A stretch of DNA of 64,000 bases from Planotetraspora sp. A-T 1434 (lineage in GTDB: Bacteria > Actinomycetota > Actinomycetes > Streptosporangiales > Streptosporangiaceae): positions 228,418 through 292,417 of the forward strand of contig NZ_JAOEGB010000007.1 of the NCBI RefSeq assembly GCF_025420585.1, in the 5' to 3' direction. Position numbers and translations under genes: made by a program. The notes below the pieces were generated by a model. That model searched no databases. It saw nothing but the letters and a program-made list of their open reading frames with translations, and had not been told where the DNA came from. Of the stretch, positions 18,015-25,964 are shown in pieces; position 1 is the first letter of the stretch, and each line of letters begins with the position of its first letter.

Positions 18015-18983
18015 TCACGCGGTGATCTGGTTGGTCGAGAAGTCGAACTCGACGAGGTGCTCGATTTCCATCTCCCTGACCAGGCGGTGCACACCGGAGA
18101 AGTCGGTCACGAGCAACTCGTTGCCGGGCGTGGCCTGGCAGTCCTCGATGATCTCCCTGGCCTTCGGGATGCCGGCGAACTCCAGGATCTGCGGCCACAG
18201 CTCGTAGTCCTCGGCGCCGAACGCGATGATCGACGCGGGCAGGGCCCTGATGAAGAGCTCTTTCTGCTCCTTGTTGAGCTGGGGGTAGACCTCCCGCATC
18301 ACCTCCAGCATGACCGGCCCGTGCGCCGCCTCGTCCCGGGCGTGCAGCCGCGCGACCAGGGCGTGCATGGGCTGGACCGTCTTGTCCCTGGCCATCAGGT
18401 CGAGGAACGCGTTGACGCTGATCTCCCCCACCGCCGTCCACAGCAGGTAGAGCAGGTCCCTCTCCCAGCGCTCGCTGGTCTCGGCCTCCAGCGCGTACAG
18501 CCTGCGGTTGGTCACCGGGTGGGAGTAGGCCTTCGGCTCCGCGGTGACCTGCCGCGCCTCCCTGGTCCGCTGCATGGCGATCATGTGCATGTACGTGTGC
18601 CACACCTCGTCGATGTGGGACTGCTGAACGGCCTCCCTGGCCTCGTAGCGGTCGACTCCGGGGAACACGCCGTGCGCGAGCATCTCGAACGTCGGGTTGG
18701 CGACGTACTCCTCGGCGGCGATGACCCGCTCGTTGTAGGCCAGCCACGCCAGGGTGTTCACCGTCATCCGCTGTTCCTCGGACGCGGCGAGGTAGTCCGG
18801 ATGCTGCCCGAACGGCATGAGCCGGATCGGGTAGTCCAGCAGCTCCGGGTCGTACGGCTCGTCGGGGTTGGCCACCTTGTTCATGTCGGTGCGGATGGTC
18901 GCCCGCTTCGGCCACGCGGCGACGAGCCGCCGGAGCGTGCTGGGGCCGATGCTGGGCTCGGTGTCCTCGATGGAGATCGTCAT
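18015..18983 (-). CDS. AurF-type diiron N-oxygenase
   Basis: 322 residues (PF11583). AurF oxidises aryl amines to nitro groups using a non-haem diiron centre. All seven ligands can be placed: Glu91 (AAEEY), Glu126 and His129 (EVWH), Glu187 (GEISVN), His214, Glu218 and His221 (HARDEAAH). The spacing 35-3-58-27-4-3 is almost that of AurF (35-3-57-27-4-3, from memory). It should therefore bind iron and hydroxylate an amine or similar group; the substrate is unknown. AGGAG six bases before ATG. It opens the operon with two Dcd-like genes and a glycosyltransferase, behind a 13-bp palindrome. Confidence 0.9.
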   Translation of the reverse strand: MTISIEDTEPSIGPSTLRRLVAAWPKRATIRTDMNKVANPDEPYDPELLDYPIRLMPFGQHPDYLAASEEQRMTVNTLAWLAYNERVIAAEEYVANPTFEMLAHGVFPGVDRYEAREAVQQSHIDEVWHTYMHMIAMQRTREARQVTAEPKAYSHPVTNRRLYALEAETSERWERDLLYLLWTAVGEISVNAFLDLMARDKTVQPMHALVARLHARDEAAHGPVMLEVMREVYPQLNKEQKELFIRALPASIIAFGAEDYELWPQILEFAGIPKAREIIEDCQATPGNELLVTDFSGVHRLVREMEIEHLVEFDFSTNQITA

Positions 18984-19005
18984 GGTGCTCTCCTGTCAGA
19001 TGAGG

Positions 19006-19018
19006 TATGGACTCCATA
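19006..19018 (-). promoter_or_regulatory. TATGGA-C-TCCATA palindrome upstream of the AurF operon
   Basis: A perfect 6+1+6 inverted repeat placed 23 bases upstream of the AurF-type ATG, about where the promoter -10 or early leader should be. It looks like a repressor site. No regulator gene is adjacent, so the binding protein is unknown. Confidence 0.45.
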
Positions 19019-19140
19019 ACAGGTGCGAGTCAGTGCATGCGCGAGACGTCTCACACCGATCGGCGGATGCCGGAGCGGGTGAGGCCGTCGATGGTCGTCG
19101 AGGTGGGAAGGATGACCCTCTGTAGGCGATCGGGGAAAGG

Positions 19141-20184
19141 TCAGGCGGTCTGGTGGGGGCTGAGCAGCTCGTCCACCAGGACGAAGCGGTAGCCGCGGTC
19201 GAGGAGTCCCTCGATCACCCCGGGAAGGGCCGCGACGGTCTGCGAGCGGTCACCGCCGCCGTCGTGCATGAGGACGATGGAACCGGGACGCGCCTGGGCC
19301 AGCACCTTCTCCGTGATGACGCCGGGCCCGGGGAGCGCCCAGTCGAACGGCTCGACGTCCCACAGCACGACAGTGACGTCCTGGGCGGACAGCCAGTCCA
19401 TGACCTCGGGGGTGCGGGAGCCGTACGGGGGCCGGAACAGCCGCGACACGGCTCCCCCCGCGTTCACGAGCACCTCCTCGGTCCGCTCGATCTGCTCACC
19501 GAGCTGAGGGCGGGACAGGTCGGGAAGGAACGGATGCGACCATGTGTGGTTCCCCACGGCGTGGCCCATGTCGGCGATTCGGGCGATGTCCCCCGGCCGC
19601 GCGCTGGCGTGCAGCCCGACGCAGAAGAACGTGGCCGGCACGCCGTACCGCTCCAGGATGTCGAGGATCTGCCCGGTGTAGGGCGGGTTGGGGCCGTCGT
19701 CGAAGGTGAGCGCGATGTCCGCCCGCTCCCGCCCGCCGTGACGCAGGCAGCGTCCCGCCCGGGTCAGCGCGTCCTCGGCCGCCGCACTCCGGGCGATCCC
19801 CGCGTCGAGCTCGTCGATGCGGCCGGTGAGCGTGCCGCCGTCGATCTGCAACCTGGCGAGGGCGGAGAGGTCCTGCCGGGCGGCCTGCGCCAGCGCGTGG
19901 GCCGTGACCGAGCCGAAGAGCGGCCGCTCGGGCAGCACCCACGGATCGGCGCGATAGACGTCCAGCCCGGAGACCATCATGCCGCCGTCCAGAACCCCGT
20001 TGGTGCTCTCCACGACCGTGACGAGGGACTGCCCGGACGGCTTCGCGATCCCCTGCAGGTAGGCGATCATCTCGCGCTGCTGTCCCGCCCCGAACCGGAC
20101 CGGTGGCGTGGCGTGCCGCCCGTCCTCGCCGACCACCTCTATCTCGTAGCCGTTGGATGTCCAGGCGATCCCGGAGTACAGCAT
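19141..20184 (-). CDS. Polysaccharide deacetylase with unusual N-terminal domain
   Basis: About 347 residues. The C-terminal ~200 form a NodB domain: ALTFDDGPNPPYT (metal Asp pair), HTWSHPFL (H-x3-H), LFRPPYGS and LMHDGGG, all catalytic blocks of carbohydrate esterase family 4, which removes N-acetyl groups from glycans. The N-terminal ~140 residues (SGIAWTSNGYEIEV..., then VTVVESTNGVL.....GLDVYRADP) are not part of that family and resemble the RNase H-like fold of IS110-type transposases without its first acidic residue. No signal peptide. The start at 20184 was chosen for the GAGGAG just upstream. It lies 157 bases before the AurF operon and may be co-regulated. Confidence 0.8.
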   Translation of the reverse strand: MLYSGIAWTSNGYEIEVVGEDGRHATPPVRFGAGQQREMIAYLQGIAKPSGQSLVTVVESTNGVLDGGMMVSGLDVYRADPWVLPERPLFGSVTAHALAQAARQDLSALARLQIDGGTLTGRIDELDAGIARSAAAEDALTRAGRCLRHGGRERADIALTFDDGPNPPYTGQILDILERYGVPATFFCVGLHASARPGDIARIADMGHAVGNHTWSHPFLPDLSRPQLGEQIERTEEVLVNAGGAVSRLFRPPYGSRTPEVMDWLSAQDVTVVLWDVEPFDWALPGPGVITEKVLAQARPGSIVLMHDGGGDRSQTVAALPGVIEGLLDRGYRFVLVDELLSPHQTA

Positions 20185-20299
20185 CGATCTCCTCTCCATG
20201 TCACTCACGATCGTCGTTTCCGCCCGCCACGTCCGCCCCGTCAGCTCTGGCCCTGCGGACTTCGGGTTTCGGCTACGGCCACGAGTGCGGGCGGTCGCG

Positions 20300-20363
20300 T
20301 TATCGGAAACGTCGCTTATCGGACATCGCGTCGGACGTCGTTATCGGACGTCGCGTTATCGGA
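20300..20363. repeat. Four TTATCGGA direct repeats
   Basis: TTATCGGA occurs at 20300, 20316, 20341 and 20356, spaced 16, 25 and 15 bases, with intervening (A/G)TCG and GACGTCG parts. It lies 116-180 bases upstream of the deacetylase ATG and could be a cluster of regulator sites. Confidence 0.5.
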
Positions 20364-20523
20364 CATGGGCGGCGGCCCCCTTCTCCACCTCGGTCACCCA
20401 GCGTGAGAACCCCCAACGAGCCGCCGACGCCTCGCCGCCGCCGAGGGCGCGAGAGCGCGACGTGGAACAGGTGGTACGGCCGGCACGGCGGCGGCCCCCC
20501 GGTGAGACCGTCCATGCGGCTGT

Positions 20524-20544
20524 AGTTAAGAACGTTTCCTAACT
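20524..20544. promoter_or_regulatory. AGTTA...TAACT palindrome resembling the LPMO promoter box
   Basis: A 21-base imperfect palindrome with AGTTA (20524-20528) and TAACT (20540-20544) around AACGTT. Its reverse complement contains TTAGGAAAC, TT and AACTA in the same order as the box upstream of the LPMO gene at 55654. It lies about 52 bases before a small ORF with a good ribosome binding site. Confidence 0.4.
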
Positions 20545-20595
20545 CCTCGGCCATCGTCCGCGTGCATCCGCCGTCCTGTCAAGGAGTCGGCCGAA

Positions 20596-20748
20596 ATGAA
20601 TTGCATCACGAGACGAGTTCCCAGGAAAGCCCCGAACGCCCGGAGGGGGCCATCCCGCGAGGAAACATCTCACGAACAGATCGAATGCCTGCTGACGCTG
20701 ATTGCGGACCGCCCGGAACCGGCCAAATTTCGGATCAAAATAAAGTGA
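20596..20748 (+). CDS. Possible small ORF of 50 codons
   Basis: It reads MNCITRRV...KFRIKIK, basic at both ends with an acidic centre, and is not recognised. Support: AAGGAG nine bases before the ATG, and an upstream palindrome shared with the LPMO promoter region. Against: third-position GC is only about 64%, far below neighbours, and no domain is visible. A second frame starts at its stop (TGATG) but has no better support. The region is poorer in GC than its surroundings and could be a relic or a leader peptide. Confidence 0.3.
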   Translation: MNCITRRVPRKAPNARRGPSREETSHEQIECLLTLIADRPEPAKFRIKIK

Positions 20749-21223
20749 TGAATAGAAGGCGAACATCGGGAAAAACGCCGGGAATTCGTCGAGGCAAAAC
20801 CGGTGATTCATTTTTCCGGAATTCGGTACGGCAATTGACCGGATATCGCGGCAGCGGTCTCGGACTCGGCCCCGGCGGCCGGGGGCACTGCCCCGTCACC
20901 TGGGACTCCCGATTTAGAAAAAGGGAAATCATGTGCGAGTGCCCACAACCGGACGTTCCGCACGTCGATGGGAGGAGCGCGACAGGGCGTACCCTCCAGC
21001 GGGAGATCCATCACCCCGCGTTCACATCCGAAGGGCCGGAATCGCCCCATTCACCGGACCATTCACCCGCCTCCGGCGCTCCCAAAGCGAGCATCGGCGG
21101 ACCGAAACCCCCGAAGCCTCCGGGACTGTGCCAGAACGCGCGGCGGCGCGCGCCGAAGGCCGCCGCCGGGCAGCCGTACGGCCCGGCGGCGGTCATGAGG
21201 TGGCGATCCGCGCTCGGCGGGGT
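20749..21223. other. Noncoding or relic region, no supported gene
   Basis: 475 bases up to the end of the organosulfur operon. The one long open frame is Pro/Arg-rich with random-looking composition and no ribosome binding site of its own. The AT-richer stretch 20700-20830 ends where normal high GC resumes. I see no RNA gene or clear terminator. Confidence 0.4.
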
Positions 21224-22105
21224 CTACTTGAGCACGGCGTCGGCGACGACGATCTTCCGGTCGATGAGGCCGTTGGCGTAGAAGAGGTCGGCCGCGCGCT
21301 GCTGCTCCGCGACGAACTCCTCACTCACCGGGAGGACGCCGAAGGGCCTCTTGCGCAGGGCGTTCTCCCAGGCGTCGACGTCTCCCCCGTCGTCGGCGGC
21401 GAACAGCTCGGCCGCCTCGCGGTAGTTCTCCTGGATCCAGGCGTCCGACTCCTGGAGCGCGGCGACGATGGCCGCGAACTCCTCGGGGTGCTTCTCGGCG
21501 AAGTCCCGGCGGGTGAACCAGAGCGAGCGGTGGCTGAACAGGCCGTCCGTCGCGACCAGCTCGCGCGTGGCCGCCTCCTTCTCCACCGACGTCAGCGAGG
21601 GATAGGAGCCGACCCACGCGTCGACCTCCCCGTTCAGGAAGAGCCGCCCCGCGTCCACACCGGCGTCGACCGGCTCGATGTCCTTCCAGGTCAGACCGGC
21701 GCGTGCCAGGGCGAACAGGAGGAGCGTGGTCTGCCAGGAGCCGTGGGCGAGCGCGACCCGCTTGCCCTTCAGGTCCTCCAGGCCGACGATGGGCGAATCC
21801 TCCAGCACGATGAGCCGGCCGTTCTCGTGCCGGGGGCCGGAGATTCCGGCATAGACGATGTCGTGCCCCCTGGCCTGGGCGGTCACGGGCGGCGTGGAGC
21901 CCGTGCCGATGAAGTCGTAACCGCCGTCGAAGAGATGGTCGCCGTGCAGGGACGGCAGGCCGTCAGCCGGGGCGGGCCGCACGCCGGCGGGGAGGCTGCG
22001 CAGATCGACCCACTCGACGTCGGGGATCGACCGCTCCAGGATGCCCCGGTGCCGCAGCACCCACAGGGAGTTGTTGCTCGGGAAGTAGCCGACGCGGATG
22101 GTCAT
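21224..22105 (-). CDS. NrtA/SsuA/TauA-like solute-binding-fold protein without signal peptide
   Basis: 293 residues. The fold is that of type II periplasmic binding proteins for sulfonates or nitrate: VGYFPSNNSLWVLRHRGI at the start, FIGTGSTPPV near 66, then LKGKRVALAHGSWQTTLLLFAL (helix cap) and DAWVGSYPSL near 160. No signal peptide or lipobox is present, so it should be cytoplasmic, unlike the lipoprotein SsuA at the operon's other end. It overlaps the upstream monooxygenase gene by four bases (ATGA). It might be an enzyme of the DszB type, but no Cys aligns with the DszB nucleophile, or an intracellular binding protein. Confidence 0.75.
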   Translation of the reverse strand: MTIRVGYFPSNNSLWVLRHRGILERSIPDVEWVDLRSLPAGVRPAPADGLPSLHGDHLFDGGYDFIGTGSTPPVTAQARGHDIVYAGISGPRHENGRLIVLEDSPIVGLEDLKGKRVALAHGSWQTTLLLFALARAGLTWKDIEPVDAGVDAGRLFLNGEVDAWVGSYPSLTSVEKEAATRELVATDGLFSHRSLWFTRRDFAEKHPEEFAAIVAALQESDAWIQENYREAAELFAADDGGDVDAWENALRKRPFGVLPVSEEFVAEQQRAADLFYANGLIDRKIVVADAVLK

Positions 22106-23277
22106 GAACGGGTCCCTTCCAAAACTGGCGATTCGTAGCGGATGTCATGGCCGCGCAGCAGCGGGAGCACCCGCTCGCCCACGCGGTAGGCCTCCTCCAG
22201 GTGGGGAACCCCCGCGAGGATGAAGGCGCCGACGCCGAGCTCGATCAGTTCGTCAAGCCGCCGCGCGACCTGCTCGTAGCTGCCGACGAGGCCGAAGGCG
22301 GGGCCGCCGCGGAGCAGATGGAACCCGCCCCACACGTTGGGCTCGACCTCGAGGTCGCGGTAGCCGGTGATCTTCCCGGTGACGAACGACTGGCTGCGCT
22401 GCCAGCCGATGGAGTCACCGGTGGCGTCCCGCAGCACCGAGGGATCGATCCCGTCCCACCCCCGCCGGATCTCGTCCCAGGCCTCCTCCTCGGTCTCGCG
22501 GGCGAGCACGTCGATGCGGACGGCGAACCTGGGCGAGCGGTCCAGGGCGGTGCTGTGCGTGCGCACCTGGTCGAACTTCTCGGCGAGCGGCCCGAACGGC
22601 TCCAGCCACGACAGGTAGTAGTCGGCGTGCCTCCCCGCCGCCTCGATGGCGGCCTTGGAGGACCCCGAGAAGTAGATCTCGGGGAACGGCTGGCGGGCCA
22701 GCGGCTCCGGCAGGCGAGCGCCCTCCACCCGATAGAAGCGGCCCTCGTAGTCGAACGGCCCGCCGCTCCACACGCCCTTGAGCACGTCGAGGAACTCGGA
22801 GGTGCGCGCGTAGCGGTCGTCGTGGTCGACCTTGTCGCCCCACCACAGCTGGCCGGGCCCTCCGCCGCCCGAGATGATGTTGTAGACGACCCGGCCGCCG
22901 GTGGCCCGCTGAAGGCTGGCGGACATGCGCGCCGCCTGCACCGGATGGAGGAAACCGGGCTGGAAGGCGATCATGAAGCGGTAGGTGGTGGTCTCGCGCG
23001 CCAGGCTGGCCGCCGCCGCCCACGGGTCGTCGGTGAAGGGGAACGACGGCAGCAGACCGCCGACGAACCCGGAGAGCTCCGACGCCCTGGCGATGTCGGC
23101 CATGTGGTCGAGGTAGCTGTACCCGTCGGGCGCGCCGCCCCTGAGGCCCGGTGTCACGCCGCCCGGTGTCACGCTCCCGGCGACCGTGGGCGCGAAGTCG
23201 CCGCGGGTCGGCGTCCGGTGGCGCAGCAGCGGCTGGTCGCCGTGGGTGGGAATGCGCCAGTAGATGTCAATGGGCAT
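22102..23277 (-). CDS. LLM-class flavin-dependent monooxygenase (SsuD-like)
   Basis: 391 residues of the bacterial luciferase-like family, closest by motif to alkanesulfonate monooxygenase: IYWRIPTHGD at the start, RFMIAFQPGFLHPVQAARM near 106-124, SLQRATGGRVVYNIISGGG near 127-145, then EIYFSGSSKAA and W.EPFG. Such enzymes use FMNH2 and O2 to cleave C-S bonds and release sulfite. A ~25-residue Gly/Pro/Thr insert follows the N-terminal strand. It overlaps both neighbours, so it is coupled within the operon. No flavin reductase gene is in the cluster, so reduced flavin must come from elsewhere. Confidence 0.88.
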   Translation of the reverse strand: MPIDIYWRIPTHGDQPLLRHRTPTRGDFAPTVAGSVTPGGVTPGLRGGAPDGYSYLDHMADIARASELSGFVGGLLPSFPFTDDPWAAAASLARETTTYRFMIAFQPGFLHPVQAARMSASLQRATGGRVVYNIISGGGGPGQLWWGDKVDHDDRYARTSEFLDVLKGVWSGGPFDYEGRFYRVEGARLPEPLARQPFPEIYFSGSSKAAIEAAGRHADYYLSWLEPFGPLAEKFDQVRTHSTALDRSPRFAVRIDVLARETEEEAWDEIRRGWDGIDPSVLRDATGDSIGWQRSQSFVTGKITGYRDLEVEPNVWGGFHLLRGGPAFGLVGSYEQVARRLDELIELGVGAFILAGVPHLEEAYRVGERVLPLLRGHDIRYESPVLEGTRS

Positions 23278-24127
23278 GCGCGCCCTCCTTCACGAGCAGC
23301 GGGAGCACTCGCTCGCCGAAGCGGTAGGTCTCCTCGATGTACGGCTCGACCTCCAGGAAGAAGGCCGAGACGCCGCGGTCGATGTAGTCGCGGATCACCG
23401 CCGCCTGCTCCTCCTCATCCCGCCCGGCGGGACTGGGCAGGCGCAGGCCGTACCGCACGCCGGGAAGCTGCGGGATGGCCGACTCCAGGTCGTCGCCGGG
23501 GTCGAAGACGTGCACGTCGGCGTGGCGGGCGGACAGGGCGAGCGCCTCGGGCGAGGTGCCCGACAGGTGGACACGGGGGAAGGTGTGCCCGATGAACGGC
23601 GGTTCGGAGAAGCCGCCATTGAGGACCTCGTAGAAGCGCCCCTCGAACGTGTAGCCCGGCTCGTGCCACACGCCCTTCGCGACGGTGAGGAACTCACCGG
23701 CCCTCGCGTAGCGGTCCTCCAGGGGGTAGCCCTGGGACCGGGCGACGTCCGGATCGAGATCGACGGCAAGCCGCCAGTCGAGACGCCCGCCGGAGAACCG
23801 CTGGAGCGAAACCGCGATCTTGGCGGCGTACACCGGAGTGGCGATCCCGGGGTGGAACTCGGCCTGCACCCGCAGGTGCCGGTTCTGCCGCAGCAGACCG
23901 GCCGCGACCACGGTCGACTCCTCCCCTCGAGGATCGAACGGCGCGAGCACGCCCGTCAGGCCCGCGATCTCGGCCGCCCGGCCGATCTGGGCCAGGTGGT
24001 CGAAGGGGCCGTAGACGCCCTGCCGTACGTCGGTGAAGGGCGGCGGGAGCGGACGCTGGAAGTCCGGGTGCCAGTCGCCTCGGACGCCGTCCCCGCGCGT
24101 GGGCAGGGTGATGAAGAACTCGGTCAT
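23267..24127 (-). CDS. LLM-class flavin-dependent oxidoreductase, short form
   Basis: 286 residues. It matches the SsuD-like pattern (FITLPTRGDG, then FHPGIATPVYAAKIAVSLQRFSGGRLDWR split over two strands, and RVHLSGTSPEALALSARHADV) but is about 100 residues shorter than the neighbouring enzyme. It lacks much of the C-terminal half of the barrel insert. It ends FGERVLPLLVKEG, like its neighbour (VGERVLPLLRG). It may act with the longer paralogue or on a different intermediate. It overlaps the desulfinase-like gene upstream by four bases and the next gene by eleven. Confidence 0.85.
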   Translation of the reverse strand: MTEFFITLPTRGDGVRGDWHPDFQRPLPPPFTDVRQGVYGPFDHLAQIGRAAEIAGLTGVLAPFDPRGEESTVVAAGLLRQNRHLRVQAEFHPGIATPVYAAKIAVSLQRFSGGRLDWRLAVDLDPDVARSQGYPLEDRYARAGEFLTVAKGVWHEPGYTFEGRFYEVLNGGFSEPPFIGHTFPRVHLSGTSPEALALSARHADVHVFDPGDDLESAIPQLPGVRYGLRLPSPAGRDEEEQAAVIRDYIDRGVSAFFLEVEPYIEETYRFGERVLPLLVKEGAHAH

Positions 24128-25131
24128 GCGGCCGCCTTCAGCGTGAGCCGTGCCTGCTCCAGTGGCTCTGGCGCGACCCAGGCGTCGAGGTCCACGTCGG
24201 CGGCGAGGAATCCGTGGACGAGGAGGAAATCCTTCTGGACGCGGAGGAGATCGAGCCGCTCCTGGGACAGGTCCGGATGCAGCGACGTGTGAAAGCCGTT
24301 CCGGTAGGCGGTGGCCACGCCCTCCGCCCCGGACCGTGTCTCCTGGGCCAGGATCGTACGGACTCCGTCGAGGTTGTCCGCAGCCCAGTCGGCCGCCCGG
24401 AGCGTCTGGGCCAGGAAGGCGACGACCACGTCCGGATGGTCGGTGAGGAGCTCCTCGTGGACGGTGATCGGCCGCGGCGTGCCGTTGTTGACCCTGGTCC
24501 GGCGGTCCGGATGCGCGTCCAGGTCGACGGCCACCACCGCGCCGATCTCCCTGGCCTGGTCCACCGCCCGCGCGCCCTTGGCGTACACCGCGTCGACCTC
24601 ACCCCGCGCCAGCTCCGCGATGCCGGGCCAGGAGAACGAGCGCGGCCCGGCGCCTACGGACGGGTCCGGCTGCGGGACTTCGACGAAGGTGACGTCGTCG
24701 AGGGTCAGCCCGGCCTGGGAGAGAGCGCCCTTGACGCCGTGCAGCGCCATGGCCCGGGGGAAGCTCGTGGCCCGCGTCGCGGCCCAGGCCGGGAGCGCGA
24801 CCCTGGCCCCCTTGAGGTCGGCGGCCCCCGTGATGCCGGAGCCGGGGCGGACCAGGATGACCTGCCACTCCTCGATCCACGTGAGGCCGATGAGCCGGGT
24901 CCGCGCCCCCTCCGACCGGGCGGCCAGCGCGGGCACGTTGCCCCCTTCGCGGAACAACCCGAGAAGCTGGTGGTCGAAGTGGCGGCCGGCCAGTTCGGGA
25001 GGGGCGTCCTGGAGGACACCGACGTCCCCCAGCTCCTCGGTCAGCCAGCCGAGGTTGTAGGCCAGTCCGCTGGCGGTGGGCACGGGGCAACGCGTGAACC
25101 AGATCTTGTCGATCTTGTCAATGGAGGACAC
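24124..25131 (-). CDS. DszB-like sulfinate desulfinase
   Basis: 335 residues in a periplasmic-binding-protein fold without signal peptide. Three residues of DszB (2-hydroxybiphenyl-2-sulfinate desulfinase) can be aligned: Cys15 in TRCPVPTA (DszB Cys27 in NCPVPNA), His51 in GRHFDHQ (His60) and Arg61 in FREGGNVPAL (Arg70 in RFGGEIPPL). The His-Arg spacing of ten is identical. DszB releases sulfite from an aryl sulfinate, the last step of thiophene desulfurisation. The neighbours are two flavin monooxygenases and an Ssu-type importer. The natural substrate is probably a sulfonate, sulfone or sulfinate other than dibenzothiophene products. Binding protein function is the alternative. Confidence 0.78.
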   Translation of the reverse strand: MSSIDKIDKIWFTRCPVPTASGLAYNLGWLTEELGDVGVLQDAPPELAGRHFDHQLLGLFREGGNVPALAARSEGARTRLIGLTWIEEWQVILVRPGSGITGAADLKGARVALPAWAATRATSFPRAMALHGVKGALSQAGLTLDDVTFVEVPQPDPSVGAGPRSFSWPGIAELARGEVDAVYAKGARAVDQAREIGAVVAVDLDAHPDRRTRVNNGTPRPITVHEELLTDHPDVVVAFLAQTLRAADWAADNLDGVRTILAQETRSGAEGVATAYRNGFHTSLHPDLSQERLDLLRVQKDFLLVHGFLAADVDLDAWVAPEPLEQARLTLKAAA

Positions 25132-25178
25132 AGGACTCCTTACTGAATGACTGTGCGACCGGAGTGATCAGTGGTTGA

Positions 25179-25964
25179 TCAGTGGGCGGCGGCGGCCACG
25201 CCGAGCCGGGAGAGGAACAGGCGCCGGTAGGCCACGAAGGCGGGATCGTTGCGGTCACGCGGAGAGGGCAGGTCGATGCGCTCGTCGACCACGAACTCCC
25301 CGTCGCGGAGGACGAGGACCCGGTCGGCGAGCCGTACGGCCTCCTCGACGTCGTGGGTGACGAGCACGACGGCGGGGCGGTGCCGGGCGCACAGCTCGGC
25401 GACGAGCTCCTGCATCTGCAGCCGGGTCAGCGCGTCGAGGGCCGCGAACGGCTCGTCGAGCAGCAGCACCTCCGGGTCGCGCACGAGCGCCCGCGCGAGC
25501 GCGACCCGCTGCGCCTCCCCGCCCGACAGCGTCGCGGGCCAGGCCCTGCCGTACCCCTCCAGGCCGACCTCGGCGAGCGCGCGCAGCGCGGCGGCGCGCG
25601 CCGAGCGCGGCAGCCCGAGTGTGACGTTCGCCAGCACCCGCCGCGCCTGCACCAGCCTCGGCTCCTGGTAGACGGTGGTACGCCGAGGGGGAACCAGCAC
25701 GGTTCCCTCGTCCTGACGCTCCAGCCCAGCCAGGATGCGGAGCAGCGTGGTCTTCCCGGTGCCGCTGGGCCCGAGCAGCGCGAGGAACTCGCCCCGCTCG
25801 ATGTCCAGGTCGATCCCCGCGAGCACACTCTTGGGGCCGAACGACTTGCGGAGACCGCGGATGCTCACCGCCAGACCGTTCACCGTCGGACCGTTCACAT
25901 TGAGATCGGGCGTGCCCGCGTTCGGCGCGGAGTCTTCCACCGCTTCGGTTCGGGTGTCGTTCAT
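25179..25964 (-). CDS. ssuB: ABC transporter ATP-binding protein (SsuB-like)
   Basis: 261 residues: Walker A GPSGTGKTT near 66-74, Q-loop VYQEPRL, signature LSGGEAQRVALARAL, Walker B VLLLDEPFAALD and switch THDVEEA. These are standard ABC ATPase motifs, and context assigns it to a sulfonate importer. The chosen ATG at 25964 overlaps the permease stop (ATGA). About 25 N-terminal residues precede the domain and repeat an N-G-P-T-V-N-G-L type sequence. It powers the SsuC-like permease next door. Confidence 0.92.
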   Translation of the reverse strand: MNDTRTEAVEDSAPNAGTPDLNVNGPTVNGLAVSIRGLRKSFGPKSVLAGIDLDIERGEFLALLGPSGTGKTTLLRILAGLERQDEGTVLVPPRRTTVYQEPRLVQARRVLANVTLGLPRSARAAALRALAEVGLEGYGRAWPATLSGGEAQRVALARALVRDPEVLLLDEPFAALDALTRLQMQELVAELCARHRPAVVLVTHDVEEAVRLADRVLVLRDGEFVVDERIDLPSPRDRNDPAFVAYRRLFLSRLGVAAAAH

